Shown here: piece by piece, positions 37,201 through 51,600 of the stretch
Layout: every line of letters starts with the position of its first letter
Position numbering within the stretch: position 1 is the first letter of the stretch
Origin: Gordius sp. MW1
Lineage: Eukaryota > Nematomorpha > Gordioida > Gordea > Gordiidae
Direction: 5' to 3'
Length of the DNA stretch: 64,000 bases
NCBI GenBank assembly: GCA_964036665.1
Contig: OZ038533.1
Location: 10,686,413-10,750,412, forward strand
Position numbers and translations under genes: made by a program
The notes under the pieces: generated by a model
Told to the model about the DNA's origin: nothing
What the model saw: the letters and a program-made list of their open reading frames with translations, nothing else
Database searches by the model: none

Positions 37201-39073
37201 TAATAGTTTTCTGATTCTGATAAATTTTTACTTTTTATCATCGAAACCACGTCTGAAAACGACAACTTTCATCGGATGCATACGGTTGAAAGAAAAATAT
37301 GTGAAAAATTTTGAGGTAAAATATTTATTTTTTTCGATTCTATGTGAAAGAGCATGAAAAAATATATAAAAGGAAGCCAATTTGAGAATCCTATTATCCT
37401 CGATTGACTTCCGAAAAGATGTTTTAAGCTGCGAGAACTATCATTTTGACAAAAGACAACGTTTGTTGCGATTAGTTTGTTGTTTCGCAACGTGAGTGCT
37501 TAATTTTTGAAAATGGCTCTATGCGATCATGATTTCAAAGTAATAGTTTTCAGATTCTAATAAATTTTTACTTGAGATCATAGAAACCACGTCTGAAAAC
37601 GACAACTTTCATCGGATGAATACGGTTCAAAGAAAAATATGTGAAAAATTTTGAGGTAAAAATATTTTTTTTTTCATTTCTATGTGAAAGAGCATGAAAA
37701 AATATATAAAAGTAAGCCAATTTGAGAATCCTATTATCCTCGATTGACTTCCGAAAAGAGGTTTTAAGCTGCGAGAACTATCATTTTGACAAAAGACAAC
37801 GTTTTATTGTTGCGATTAGTTTGTTGTATCGCAACGTGAGTGCTTAATTTTTCAAAAATGCACTATGCGATCATGATTTCAAAGTAATAGTTTTCTGATT
37901 CTGATAAATTTTTACTTTTTATCATCGAAACCACGTCTGAAAACGACAACTTTCATCGGATGCATACGGTTGAAAGAAAAATATGTGAAAAATTTTGAGG
38001 TAAAAATATTTATTTTTTTCGATTCTATGTGAAAGAGCATGAAAAAATATATAAAAGTAAGTCAATTTGAGAATTCTATTATCCTCGATTGACTTCCGAA
38101 AAGAGGTTTTAAGCTGCGAGAACTATCATTTTGACAAAAGACAACGTTTTATTGTTGCGATTAGTTTGTTGTATCGCAACGTGAGTGCTTAATTTTTGAA
38201 AATGCACTCTGCGATCACGATTTTAAAGTAATAGTTTTCTGATTCTGATAAATTTTTACTTTTTATCGAAACCACGTCTGAAAACGACAACTTTCATCAG
38301 ATGCACACGGTTGAAAGAAAAATATGTGAAAAATTTTGAGGTAAAAATATTTATTTTTTTTGATTCTATGTGAAAGAGCATGAAAAAATATATAAAATAA
38401 GCTAATTTGAGAATCCTATTATCCTCGATTGACTTCCGAAAAGAGGTTTTAAGCTGCGAGAACTATCATTTTGACAAAAGACAACGTTTTATTGTTGCGA
38501 TTAGTTTGTTGTATCGCAACGTGAGTGCTTAATTTTTGAAAATGCACTATGCGATCACGATTTCAAAGTAATAGTTTTCTGATTCTGATAAATTTTTACT
38601 TTTTATCGAAACCACGTCTGAAAACGACAACTTTCATCAGATGCACACGGTTGAAAGAAAAATATGTGAAAAATTTTGAGGTAAAAATATTTATTTTTTT
38701 CGATTCTATGTAAAAGAGCATGAAAAAATATATAAAAGTAAGCCAATTTGAGAATCCTATTATCCTCGATTGACTTCCGAAAAGAGGTTTTAAGCTGCGA
38801 GAACTATCATTTTGACAAAAGACAACGTTTGCGATTAGTTTGTTGTATCGCAACGTGAGTGCTTAATTTTTCAAAAATGCACTATGCGATCATGATTTCA
38901 AAGTAATAGTTTTCTGATTCTGATAAATTTTTACTTTTTATCATCGAAACCACGTCTGAAAACGACAACTTTCATCGGATGCATACGGTTGAAAGAAAAA
39001 TATGTGAAAAATTTTGAGGTAAAATATTTATTTTTTTCGATTCTATGTGAAAGAGCATGAAAAAATATATAAA
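34289..39073 (+). repeat. Overlapping 8-monomer and 5-monomer duplications
   Basis: 34289-35659 recurs at 37034-38395 at an offset of about 2,738 bp. Rare markers are AAAAGGAAGCC, AAGATGTTTTAAG, TTGTTTCGCAAC, TTCTAATAAA, CTTGAGATCATAG and a long T-run ending CATTTC. 36693-37370 recurs at 38396-39073 at an offset of 1,703 bp, marked by ATGTAAAAGAGC and the very short stem region ACGTTTGCGATT. The monomer at 38396 starts like 35660 (AATAAGCTAATTTG) and ends like 36693, so it is the junction between the two duplications. Confidence 0.88.
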
Positions 39074-42000
39074 AGTAAGTCAATTTGAGAATTCTATTAT
39101 CCTCGATTGACTTCCAAAAAGAGGTTTTAAGCTGCGAGAACTATCATTTTGACAAAAGACAACGTTTTATTGTTGCGATTAGTTTGTTGTATCGCAACGT
39201 GAGTGCTTAATTTTTCAAAAATGCACTATGCGATCATGATTTCAAAGTAATAGTTTTCTGATTCTGATAAATTTTTACTTTTTATCATCGAAACCACGTC
39301 TGAAAACGACAACTTTCATCGGATGCATACGGTTGAAAGAAAAATATGTGAAAAATTTTGAATTAAAAATATTTATTTTTTTTGATTCTATGTGAAAGAG
39401 CATGAAAAAATATATAAAAGTAAGCCAATTTGAGAATCCTATTATCCTCGATTGACTTCCGAAAAGAGGTTTTAAGCTGCGAGAACTATCATTTTGACAA
39501 AAGACAACGTTTTATTGTTGCGATTAGTTTGTTGTATCGCAACGTGAGTGCTTAATTTTTCAAAAATGCACTCTGCGATCACGATTTCAAAGTAATAGTT
39601 TTCTGATTCTGATAAATTTTTACTTTTTATCGAAACAACGTCTGAAAACGACAACTTTCATCAGATGCACACGGTTGAAAGAAAAATATGTGAAAAATTT
39701 TGAGGTAAAAATATTTATTTTTTCGATTCTATGTGAAAGAGCGTAAAAAAATATATAAAAGTAAGTCAATTTGAGAATTCTATTATCCTCGATTGACTTC
39801 CAAAAAGAGGTTTTAAGCTGCGAGAACTATCATTTTGACAAAAGACAACGTTTTATTGTTGCGATTAGTTTGTTGTATCGCAACGTGAGTGCTTAATTTT
39901 TGAAAATGCACTCTGCGATAACGATTTCAAAGTAATAGTTTTCTGATTCTGATAAATTTTTACTTTTTATCGAAACCACGTCTGAAAACGACAACTTTCA
40001 TCAGATGCACACGGTTGAAAGAAAAATATGTGAAAAATTTTGAGGTAAAAATATTTATTTTTTTCGATTCTATGTGAAAGAGCGTAAAAAAATATATAAA
40101 AGTAAGTCAATTTGAGAATTCTATTATCCTCGATTGACTTCCAAAAAGAGGTTTTAAGCTGCGAGAACTATCATTTTGACAAAAGACAACGTTTTATTGT
40201 TGCGATTAGTTTGTTGTATCGCAACGTGAGTGCTTAATTTTTCAAAAATGCACTATGCGATCATGATTTCAAAGATATAGTTTTCTGATTCTGATAAATT
40301 TTTACTTTTTATCATCGAAACCACGTCTGAAAACGACAACTTTCATCGGATGCATACGGTTGAAAGAAAAATATGTGAAAAATTTTGAATTAAAAATATT
40401 TATTTTTTTTGATTCTATGTGAAAGAGCATAAAAAAATATATAAAAGTAAGCCAATTTGAGAATCCTATTATCCTCGATTGACTTCCGAAAAGAGGTTTT
40501 AAGCTGCGAGAACTATCATTTTGACAAAAGACAACGTTTTATTGTTGCGATTAGTTTGTTGTATCGCAACGTGAGTGCTTAATTTTTCAAAAATGCACTA
40601 TGCGATCATGATTTCAAAGTAATAGTTTTCTGATTCTGATAAATTTTTACTTTTTATCATCGAAACCACGTCTGAAAACGACAACTTTCATCGGATGCAT
40701 ACGGTTGAAAGAAAAATATGTGAAAAATTTTGAGGTAAAAATATTTATTTTTTTCGATTCTATGTGAAAGAGCATGAAAAAATATATAAAAGTAAGTCAA
40801 GTTGAGAATTCTATTATCCTCGATTGACTTCCGAAAAGAGGTTTTAAGCTGCGAGAACTATCATTTTGACAAAAGACAACGTTTTATTGTTGCGATTAGT
40901 TTGTTGTATCGCAACGTGAGTGCTTAATTTTTGAAAATGCACTCTGCGATCACGATTTTAAAGTAATAGTTTTCTGATTCTGATAAATTTTTACTTTTTA
41001 TCGAAACCACGTCTGAAAACGACAACTTTCATCGGATGCATACGGTTGAAAGAAAAATATGTGAAAAATTTTGAATTAAAAATATTTATTTTTTTTGATT
41101 CTATGTGAAAGAGCATGAAAAAATATATAAAAGTAAGCCAATTTGAGAATCCTATTATCCTCGATTGACTTCCGAAAAGAGGTTTTAAGCTGCGAGAACT
41201 ATCATTTTGACAAAAGACAACGTTTTATTGTTGCGATTAGTTTGTTGTATCGCAACGTGAGTGCTTAATTTTTCAAAAATGCACTATGCGATCATGATTT
41301 CAAAGTAATAGTTTTCTGATTCTGATAAATTTTTACTTTTTATCATCGAAACCACGTCTGAAAATGACAACTTTCATCGGATGCATACGGTTGAAAGAAA
41401 AATATGTGAAAAATTTTGAGGTAAAAATATTTATTTTTTTCGATTCTATGTGAAAGAGCGTAAAAAAATATATAAAAGTAAGTCAATTTGAGAATTCTAT
41501 TATCCTCGATTGACTTCCAAAAAGAGGTTTTAAGCTGCGAGAACTATCATTTTGACAAAAGACAACGTTTTATTGTTGCGATTAGTTTGTTGTATCGCAA
41601 CGTGAGTGCTTAATTTTTCAAAAATGCACTATGCGATCATGATTTCAAAGTAATAGTTTTCTGATTCTGATAAATTTTTACTTTTTATCATCGAAACCAC
41701 GTCTGAAAACGACAACTTTCATCGGATGCATACGGTTGAAAGAAAAATATGTGAAAAATTTTGTTAAAAATATTTATTTTTTTTGATTCTATGTGAAAGA
41801 GCATGAAAAAATATATAAAAGTAAGCCAATTTGAGAATCCTATTATCCTCGATTGACTTCCGAAAAGAGGTTTTAAGCTGCGAGAACTATCATTTTGACA
41901 AAAGACAACGTTTTATTGTTGCGATTAGTTTGTTGTATCGCAACGTGAGTGCTTAATTTTTCAAAAATGCACTATGCGATCATGATTTCAAAGTAATAGT

Positions 42001-42164
42001 TTTCTGATTCTGATAAATTTTTACTTTTTATCATCGAAACCACGTCTGAAAACGACAACTTTCATCGGATGCATACGGTTGAAAGAAAAATATGTGAAAA
42101 ATTTTGAGGTAAAAATATTTATTTTTTTCGATTCTATGTGAAAGAGCATGAAAAAATATATAAA

Positions 42165-42505
42165 AGTAAGTCAATTTGAGAATTCTATTATCCTCGATTG
42201 ACTTCCGAAAAGAGGTTTTAAGCTGCGAGAACTATCATTTTGACAAAAGACAACGTTTTATTGTTGCGATTAGTTTGTTGTATCGCAACGTGAGTGCTTA
42301 ATTTTTGAAAATGCACTCTGCGATCACGATTTTAAAGTAATAGTTTTCTGATTCTGATAAATTTTTACTTTTTATCGAAACCACGTCTGAAAACGACAAC
42401 TTTCATCAGATGCACACGGTTGAAAGAAAAATATGTGAAAAATTTTGAGGTAAAAATATTTATTTTTTTCGATTCTATGTGAAAGAGCGTAAAAAAATAT
42501 ATAAA
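42165..42505 (+). repeat. Reference monomer, subtype D (341 bp)
   Basis: This is an example of the D subtype. It has the long stem region, a 1-bp-shorter TTTTTGAAAATGCAC, CTCTGCGATCACGATTTT, the 3-bp deletion TTTTTATCGAAAC, and CATCAGATGCACACGG. D-type copies occur only from about 33.6 kb to 56.2 kb: starts 33603, 35321, 36693, 38056, 38396, 39419, 39760, 40791, 42165, 42851, 43191, 45941, 48693, 50756, 52124, 53844, and 55900 in altered form. The copies at 20228 and 29480 have the CAGATGCACACGG part without the 3-bp deletion and look like a precursor or a recombinant. Confidence 0.88.
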
Positions 42506-43875
42506 AGTAAGTCAATTTGAGAATTCTATTATCCTCGATTGACTTCCGAAAAGAGGTTTTAAGCTGCGAGAACTATCATTTTGACAAAAAACAACGTTTT
42601 ATTGTTGCGATTAGTTTGTTGTATCGCAACGTGAGTGCTTAATTTTTCAAAAATGCACTATGCGATCATGATTTCAAAGTAATAGTTTTCTGATTCTGAT
42701 AAATTTTTACTTTTTATCATCGAAACCACGTCTGAAAACGACAACTTTCATCGGATGCATACGGTTGAAAGAAAAATATGTGAAAAATTTTGAGGTAAAA
42801 ATATTTATTTTTTTTGATTTTATGTGAAAGAGCATGAAAAAATATATAAAAGTAAGTCAATTTGAGAATTCTATTATCCTCGATTGACTTCCGAAAAGAG
42901 GTTTTAAGCTGCGAGAACTATCATTTTGACAAAAGACAACGTTTTATTGTTGCGATTAGTTTGTTGTATCGCAACGTGAGTGCTTAATTTTTGAAAATGC
43001 ACTCTGCGACACGATTTTAAAGTAATAGTTTTCTGATTCTGATAAATTTTTACTTTTTATCGAAACCACGTCTGAAAACGACAACTTTCATCAGATGCAC
43101 ACGGTTGAAAGAAAAATATGTGAAAAATTTTGAGGTAAAAACATTTATTTTTTTCGATTCTATGTGAAAGAGCATGAAAAAATATATAAAAGTAAGTCAA
43201 TTTGAGAATTCTATTATCCTCGATTGACTTCCGAAAAGAGGTTTTAAGCTGCGAGAACTATCATTTTGACAAAAGACAACGTTTTATTGTTGCGATTAGT
43301 TTGTTGTATCGCAACGTGAGTGCTTAATTTTTGAAAATGCACTCTGCGACACGATTTTAAAGTAATAGTTTTCTGATTCTGATAAATTTTTACTTTTTAT
43401 CGAAACCACGTCTGAAAACGACAACTTTCATCAGATATACACGGTTGAAAGAAAAATATGTGAAAAATTTTGAGGTAAAAATATTTATTTTTTTCGATTC
43501 TATGTGAAAGAGCGTAAAAAAATATATAAAAGTAAGTCAATTTGAGAATTCTATTATCCTCGATTGACTTCCGAAAAGAGGTTTTAAGCTGCGAGAACTA
43601 TCATTTTGACAAAAAACAACGTTTTATTGTTGCGATTAGTTTGTTGTATCGCAACGTGAGTGCTTAATTTTTCAAAAATGCACTATGCGATCATGATTTC
43701 AAAGTAATAGTTTTCTGATTCTGATAAATTTTTACTTTTTATCATCGAAACCACGTCTGAAAACGACAACTTTCATCGGATGCATACGGTTGAAAGAAAA
43801 ATATGTGAAAAATTTTGAGGTAAAAATATTTATTTTTTTCGATTCTATGTGAAAGAGCGTAAAAAAATATATAAA

Positions 43876-46800
43876 AGTAAGTCAATTTGAGAATTCTATT
43901 ATCCTCGATTGACTTCCAAAAAGAGGTTTTAAGCTGCGAGGACTATCATTTTGAGAAAAGACAACGTTTTATTGTTGCGATTAGTTTGTTGTATCGCAAC
44001 GTGAGTGCTTAATTTTTCAAAAATGCACTATGCGATCATGATTTCAAAGTAATAGTTTTCTGATTCTGATAAATTTTTACTTTTTATCATCGAAACCACG
44101 TCTGAAAACGACAACTTTCATCGGATGCATACGGTTGAAAGAAAAATATGTGAAAAATTTTGAATTAAAAATATTTATTTTTTTTGATTCTATGTGAAAG
44201 AGCATGAAAAAATATATAAAAGTAAGCCAATTTGAGAATCCTATTATCCTCGATTGACTTCCGAAAAGAGGTTTTAAGCTGCGAGAACTATCATTTTGAC
44301 AAAAGACAACGTTTTATTGTTGCGATTAGTTTGTTGTATCGCAACGTGAGTGCTTAATTTTTCAAAAATGCACTATGCGATCATGATTTCAAAGTAATAG
44401 TTTTCTGATTCTGATAAATTTTTACTTTTTATCATCGAAACCACGTCTGAAAACGACAACTTTCATCCGATGCATACGGTTGAAAGAAAAATATGTGAAA
44501 AATTTTGAATTAAAAATATTTATTTTTTTCGATTCTATGTGAAAGAGCATGAAAAAATATATAAAAGTAAGCCAATTTGAGAATCCTATTATCCTCGATT
44601 GACTTCCGAAAAGAGGTTTTAAGCTGCGAGAACTATCATTTTGACAAAAGACAACGTTTGTTGCGATTAGTTTGTTGTATCGCAACGTGAGTGCTTAATT
44701 TTTGAAAATGGCTCTATGCGATCATGATTTCAAAGTAATAGTTTTCTGATTCTGATAAATTTTTACTTGGGATCATAGAAACCACGTCTGAAAACGACAA
44801 CTTTCATCGGATGAATACGGTTCAAAGAAAAATATGTGAAAAATTTTGAGGTAAAAATATTTGTTTTTTTCAATTCTATGTGAAAGAGAATGAAAAAATA
44901 TATAAAAGTAAGCCAATTTGAGAATCCTATTATCCTCGATTGACTTCCGAAAAGAGGTTTTAAGCTGCGAGAACTATCATTTTGACAAAAGACAACGTTT
45001 TATTGTTGCGATTAGTTTGTTGTATCGCAACGTGAGTGCTTAATTTTTCAAAAATGCACTATGCGATCATGATTTTAAAGTAATAGTTTTCTGATTCTGA
45101 TAAATTTTTACTTTTTATCATCGAAACCACGTCTGAAAACGACAACTTTCATCGGATGCATACGGTTGAAAGAAAAATATGTGAAAAATTTTGAGGTAAA
45201 AATATTTATTTTTTTCGATTCTATGTGAAAGAGCATGAAAAAATATATAAAAGTAAGCCAATTTGAGAATCCTATTATCCTCGATTGACTTCCGAAAAGA
45301 GGTTTTAATCTGCGACAACTATCATTTTGACAAAAAACAACGTTTTATTGTTGCGATTATTTGTTGTATCGCAACGTGAGTGCTTAATTTTTCAAAAATG
45401 CACTATGCGATCATGATTTCAAAGTAATAGTTTTCTGATTCTGATAAATTTTTACTTTTTATCATCGAAACCACGTCTGAAAACGACAACTTTCATCGGA
45501 TGCATACGGTTGAAAGAAAAATATGTGAAAAATTTTGAGGTAAAAATATTTATTTTTTTCGATTCTATGTGAAAGAGCGTAAAAAAATATATAAAAGTAA
45601 GTCAATTTGAGAATTCTATTATCCTCGATTGACTTCCGAAAAGAGGTTTTAAGCTGCGAGAACTATCATTTTGACAAAAAACAACGTTTTATAGTTGCGA
45701 TTAGTTTGTTGTATCGCAACGTGAGTGCTTAATTTTTCAAAAATGCACTATGCGATCATGATTTCAAAGTAATAGTTTTCTGATTCTGATAAATTTTTAC
45801 TTGGGATCATCGAAACCACGTCTGAAAACGACAACTTTCATCGGATGCATACGGTTGAAAGAAAAATATGTGAAAAATTTTGAGGTAAAAATATTTATTT
45901 TTTTCGATTCTATGTGAAAGAGCGTAAAAAAATATATAAAAGTAAGTCAATTTGAGAATTCTATTATCCTCGGTTGACTTCCGAAAAGAGGTTTTAAGCT
46001 GCGAGAACTATCACTTTGACAAAAGACAACGTTTTATTGTTGCGATTAGTTTGTTGTATCGCAACGTGAGTGCTTAATTTTTTAAAATGCACTCTGCGAT
46101 CACGATTTCAAAGTAATAGTTTTCTGATTCTGATAAATTTTTACTTTTTATCGAAACAACGTCTGAAAACGACAACTTTCATCAGATGCACACGGTTGAA
46201 AGAAAAATATGTGAAAAATTTTGAGGTAAAAATATTTATTTTTTTCGATTCTATGTGAAAGAGCGTAAAAAAATATATAAAAGTAAGTCAATTTGAGAAT
46301 TCTATTATCCTCGATTGACTTCCAAAAAGAGGTTTTAAGCTGCGAGAACTATCATTTTGACAAAAGACAACGTTTTATTGTTGCGATTAGTTTGTTGTAT
46401 CGCAACGTGAGTGCTTAATTTTTCGAAAATGCACTATGCGATCATGATTTCAAAGTAATAGTTTTCTGATTCTGATAAATTTTTACTTTTTATCATCGAA
46501 ACCACGTCTGAAAACGACAACTTTCATCGGATGCATACGGTTGAAAGAAAAATATGTGAAAAATTTTGAATTAAAAATATTTATTTTTTTTGATTCTATG
46601 TGAAAGAGCATGAAAAAATATATAAAAGTAAGCCAATTTGAGAATCCTATTATCCTCGATTGACTTCCGAAAAGAGGTTTTAAGCTGCGAGAACTATCAT
46701 TTTGACAAAAGACAACGTTTTATTGTTGCGATTAGTTTGTTGTATCGCAACGTGAGTGCTTAATTTTTCAAAAATGCACTATGCGATCATGATTTCAAAG

Positions 46801-48347
46801 TAATAGTTTTCTGATTCTGATAAATTTTTACTTTTTATCATCGAAACCACGTCTGAAAACGACAACTTTCATCGGATGCATACGGTTGAAAGAAAAATAT
46901 GTGAAAAATTTTGAATTAAAAATATTTATTTTTTTCGATTCTATGTGAAAGAGCATGAAAAAATATATAAAAGTAAGCCAATTTGAGAATCCTATTATCC
47001 TCGATTGACTTCCGAAAAGAGGTTTTAAGCTGCGAGAACTATCATTTTGACAAAAGACAACGTTTGTTGCGATTAGTTTGTTGTATCGCAACGTGAGTGC
47101 TTAATTTTTGAAAATGGCTCTATGCGATCATGATTTCAAAGTAATAGTTTTCTGATTCTGATAAATTTTTACTTGGGATCATAGAAACCACGTCTGAAAA
47201 CGACAACTTTCATCGGATGAATACGGTTCAAAGAAAAATATGTGAAAAATTTTGAGGTAAAAATATTTGTTTTTTTCAATTCTATGTGAAAGAGAATGAA
47301 AAAATATATAAAAGTAAGCCAATTTGAGAATCCTATTATCCTCGATTGACTTCCAAAAAGAGGTTTTAAGCTGCGAGAACTATCATTTTGACAAAAGACA
47401 ACGTTTTATTGTTGCGATTAGTTTGTTGTATCGCAACGTGAGTGCTTAATTTTTCAAAAATGCACTATGCGATCATGATTTTAAAGTAATAGTTTTCTGA
47501 TTCTGATAAATTTTTACTTTTTATCATCGAAACCACGTCTGAAAACAACAACTTTCATCGGATGCATACGGTTGAAAGAAAAATATGTGAAAAATTTTGA
47601 GGTAAAAATATTTATTTTTTTCGATTCTATGTGAAAGAGCATGAAAAAATATATAAAAGTAAGCCAATTTGAGAATCCTATTATCCTCGATTGACTTCCG
47701 AAAAGAGGTTTTAATCTGCGACAACTATCATTTTGACAAAAAACAACGTTTTATTGTTGCGATTAGTTTGTTGTATCGCAACGTGAGTGCTTAATTTTTC
47801 AAAAATGCACTATGCGATCATGATTTCAAAGTAATAGTTTTCTGATTCTGATAAATTTTTACTTTTTATCATCGAAACCACGTCTGAAAACGACAACTTT
47901 CATCGGATGCATACGGTTGAAAGAAAAATATGTGAAAAATTTTGAGGTAAAAATATTTATTTTTTTCGATTCTATGTGAAAGAGCGTAAAAAAATATATA
48001 AAAGTAAGTCAATTTGAGAATTCTATTATCCTCGATTGACTTCCGAAAAGAGGTTTTAAGCTGCGAGAACTATCATTTTGACAAAAAACAACGTTTTATT
48101 GTTGCGATTAGTTTGTTGTATCGCAACGTGAGTGCTTAATTTTTCAAAAATCCACTATGCGATCATGATTTCAAAGTAATAGTTTTCTGATTCTGATAAA
48201 TTTTTACTTGGGATCATCGAAACCACGTCTGAAAACGACAACTTTCATCGGATGCATACGGTTGAAAGAAAAATATGTGAAAAATTTTGAGGTAAAAATA
48301 TTTATTTTTTTCGATTCTATGTGAAAGAGCGTAAAAAAATATATAAA
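43876..48347 (+). repeat. 7-monomer duplication, period ~2,406 bp
   Basis: Six monomers at 43876-45940 recur at 46282-48347. Shared markers are ATTTGTTTTTTTCAATTC with AGAGAATG, then CATGATTTTAAAG, then TTTTAATCTGCGACAACT with AAAAAACAACG, then the hybrid CTTGGGATCATCG. Differences include GGCGATTATTTG-type loss of a G in the loop at 45252, CATCCGATG at 44221 and AAAACAACAAC at 47313. The seventh member differs: a D-type at 45941 but an A-type with CAGATGCATAC at 48348. Confidence 0.88.
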
Positions 48348-48692
48348 AGTAAGTCAATTTGAGAATTCTATTATCCTCGATTGACTTCCAAAAAGAGGTT
48401 TTAAGCTGCGAGAACTATCATTTTGACAAAAGACAACGTTTTATTGTTGCGATTAGTTTGTTGTATCGCAACGTGAGTGCTTAATTTTTCAAAAATGCAC
48501 TATGCGATCATGATTTCAAAGTAATAGTTTTCTGATTCTGATAAATTTTTACTTTTTATCATCGAAACCACGTCTGAAAACGACAACTTTCATCAGATGC
48601 ATACGGTTGAAAGAAAAATATGTGAAAAATGTTGAGGTAAAAATATTTATTTTTTTCGATTCTATGTGAAAGAGCGTAAAAAAATATATAAA

Positions 48693-51600
48693 AGTAAGTC
48701 AATTTGAGAATTCTATTATCCTCGATTGACTTCTGAAAAGAGGTTTTAAGCTGCGAGAACTATCATTTTGACAAAAGACAACGTTTTATTGTTGCGATTA
48801 GTTTGTTGTATCGCAACGTGAGTGCTTAATTTTTGAAAATGCACTATGCGATCACGATTTCAAAGTAATAGTTTTCTGATTCTGATAAATTTTTACTTTT
48901 TATCGAAACCACGTCTGAAAACGACAACTTTCATCAGATGCACACGGTTGAAAGTAAAATATGTGAAAAATTTTGAGGTAAAAATATTTATTTTTTTCGA
49001 TTCTATGTGAAAGAGCATGAAAAAATATATAAAAGTAAGCCAATTTGAGAATCCTTTTATCCTCGATTGACTTCCGAAAAGAGGTTTTAAGCTGCGAGAA
49101 CTATCATTTTGACAAAAGACAACGTTTGTTGCGATTAGTTTGTTGTATCGCAACGTGAGTGCTTAATTTTTGAAAATGGCTCTATGCGATCATGATTTCA
49201 AAGTAATAGTTTTCTGATTCTGATAAATTTTTACTTGGGATCATAGAAACCACGTCTGAAAACGACAACTTTCATCGGATGAATACGGTTGAAAGAAAAA
49301 TATGTGAAAAATTTTGAATTAAAAATATTTATTTTTTTCGATTCTATGTGAAAGAGCATGAAAAAATATATAAAAGTAAGCCAATTTGAGAATCCTATTA
49401 TCCTCGATTGACTTCCGAAAAGAGGTTTTAAGCTGCGAGAACTATCATTTTGACAAAAGACAACGTTTTATTGTTGCGATTAGTTTGTTGTATCGCAACG
49501 TGAGTGCTTAATTTTTGAAAATGGCTCTATGCGATCATGATTTCAAAGTAATAGTTTTCTGATTCTGATAAATTTTTACTTGGGATCATAGAAACCACGT
49601 CTGAAAACGACAACTTTCATCGGATGAATACGGTTCAAAGAAAAATATGTGAAAAATTTTGAGGTAAAAATATTTATTTTTTTCGATTCTATGTGAAAGA
49701 GCATGAAAAAATATATAAAAGTAAGCCAATTTGAGAATCCTATTATCCTCGATTGACTTCCGAAAAGAGGTTTTAAGCTGCGAGAACTATCATTTTGACA
49801 AAAAACAACGTTTTATTGTTGCGATTAGTTTGTTGTATCGCAACGTGAGTGCTTAATTTTTCAAAAATGCACTATGCGATCATGATTTCAAAGTAATAGT
49901 TTTCTGATTCTGATAAATTTTTACTTGGGATCATCGAAACCACGTCTGAAAACGACAACTTTCATCGGATGCATACGGTTGAAAGAAAAATATGTGAAAA
50001 ATTTTGAGGTAAAAATATTTATTTTTTTCGATTCTATGTGAAAGAGCGTAAAAAAATATATAAAAGTAAGTCAATTTGAGAATTCTATTATCCTCGATTG
50101 ACTTCCAAAAAGAGGTTTTAAGCTGCGAGAACTATCATTTTGACAAAAGACAACGTTTTATTGTTGCGATTAGTTTGTTGTATCGCAACGTGAGTGCTTA
50201 ATTTTTCAAAAATGCACTATGCGATCATGATTTCAAAGGAATAGTTTTCTGATTCTGATAAATTTTTACTTTTTATCATCGAAACCACGTCTGAAAACGA
50301 CAACTTTCATCGGATGCATACGGTTGAAAGAAAAAAATGTGAAAAATTTTGAATTAAAAATATTTATTTTTTTTGATTCTATGTGAAAGAGCATGAAAAA
50401 ATATATAAAAGTAAGCCAATTTGAGAATCCTATTATCCTCGATTGACTTCCGAAAAGAGGTTTTAAGCTGCGAGAACTATCATTTTGACAAAAGACAACG
50501 TTTTATTGTTGCGATTAGTTTGTTGTATCGCAACGTGAGTGCTTAATTTTTCAAAAATGCACTATGCGATCATGATTTCAAAGTAATAGTTTTCTGATTC
50601 TTATAAATTTTTACTTTTTATCATCGAAACCACGTCTGAAAACGACAACTTTCATCGGATGCATACGGTTGAAAGAAAAATATGTGAAAAATTTTGAATT
50701 AAAAATATTTATTTTTTTTTGATTCTATGTGAAAGAGCATGAAAAAATATATAAAAGTAAGTCAATTTGAGAATTCTATTATCCTCGATTGACTTCCGAA
50801 AAGAGGTTTTAAGCTGCGAGAACTATCATTTTGACAAAAGACAACGTTTTATTGTTGCGATTAGTTTGTTGTATCGCAACGTGAGTGCTTAATTTTTGAA
50901 AATGCACTATGCGATCACGATTTCAAAGTAATAGTTTTCTGATTCTGATAAATTTTTACTTTTTATCGAAACCACGTCTGAAAACGACAACTTTCATCAG
51001 ATGCACACGGTTGAAAGTAAAATATGTGAAAAATTTTGAGGTAAAAATATTTATTTTTTTCGATTCTATGTGAAAGAGCATGAAAAAATATATAAAAGTA
51101 AGCCAATTTGGGAATCCTTTTATCCTCGATTGACTTCCGAAAAGAGGTTTTAAGCTGCGAGAACTATCATTTTGACAAAAGACAACGTTTGTTGCGATTA
51201 GTTTGTTGTATCGCAACGTGAGTGCTTAATTTTTGAAAATGGCTCTATGCGATCATGATTTCAAAGTAATAGTTTTCTGATTCTGATAAATTTTTACTTG
51301 GGATCATAGAAACCACGTCTGAAAACGACAACTTTCATCGGATGAATACGGTTGAAAGAAAAATATGTGAAAAATTTTGAATTAAAAATATTTATTTTAT
51401 TCGATTCTATGTGAAAGAGCATGAAAAAATATATAAAAGTAAGCCAATTTGAGAATCCTATTATCCTCGATTGACTTCCGAAAAGAGGTTTTAAGCTGCG
51501 AGAACTATCATTTTGACAAAAGACAACGTTTTATTGTTGCGATTAGTTTGTTGTATCGCAACGTGAGTGCTTAATTTTTGAAAATGGCTCTATGCGATCA

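Larger units (their letters stand above)
31195..43875 (+). repeat. Array segment: A/D mosaic, 37 monomers
   Basis: Monomer starts: 31195, 31536, 31881, 32225, 32568, 32913, 33258, 33603, 33944, 34289, 34633, 34976, 35321, 35660, 36006, 36351, 36693, 37034, 37371, 37711, 38056, 38396, 38737, 39074, 39419, 39760, 40101, 40446, 40791, 41132, 41477, 41820, 42165, 42506, 42851, 43191, 43531. B-type copies nearly vanish here; the exceptions are 31195, 34633 and 37371. D-type copies appear from 33603 and alternate with A copies. A common run is an A copy with GAATTAAAAAT and TTTTGATTC, then an A copy with GAGGTAAAAAT, then a D copy. Several copies have lost AG in TATAAAATAAGC (32225, 35660, 38396). 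No non-satellite sequence is present. Confidence 0.9.
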
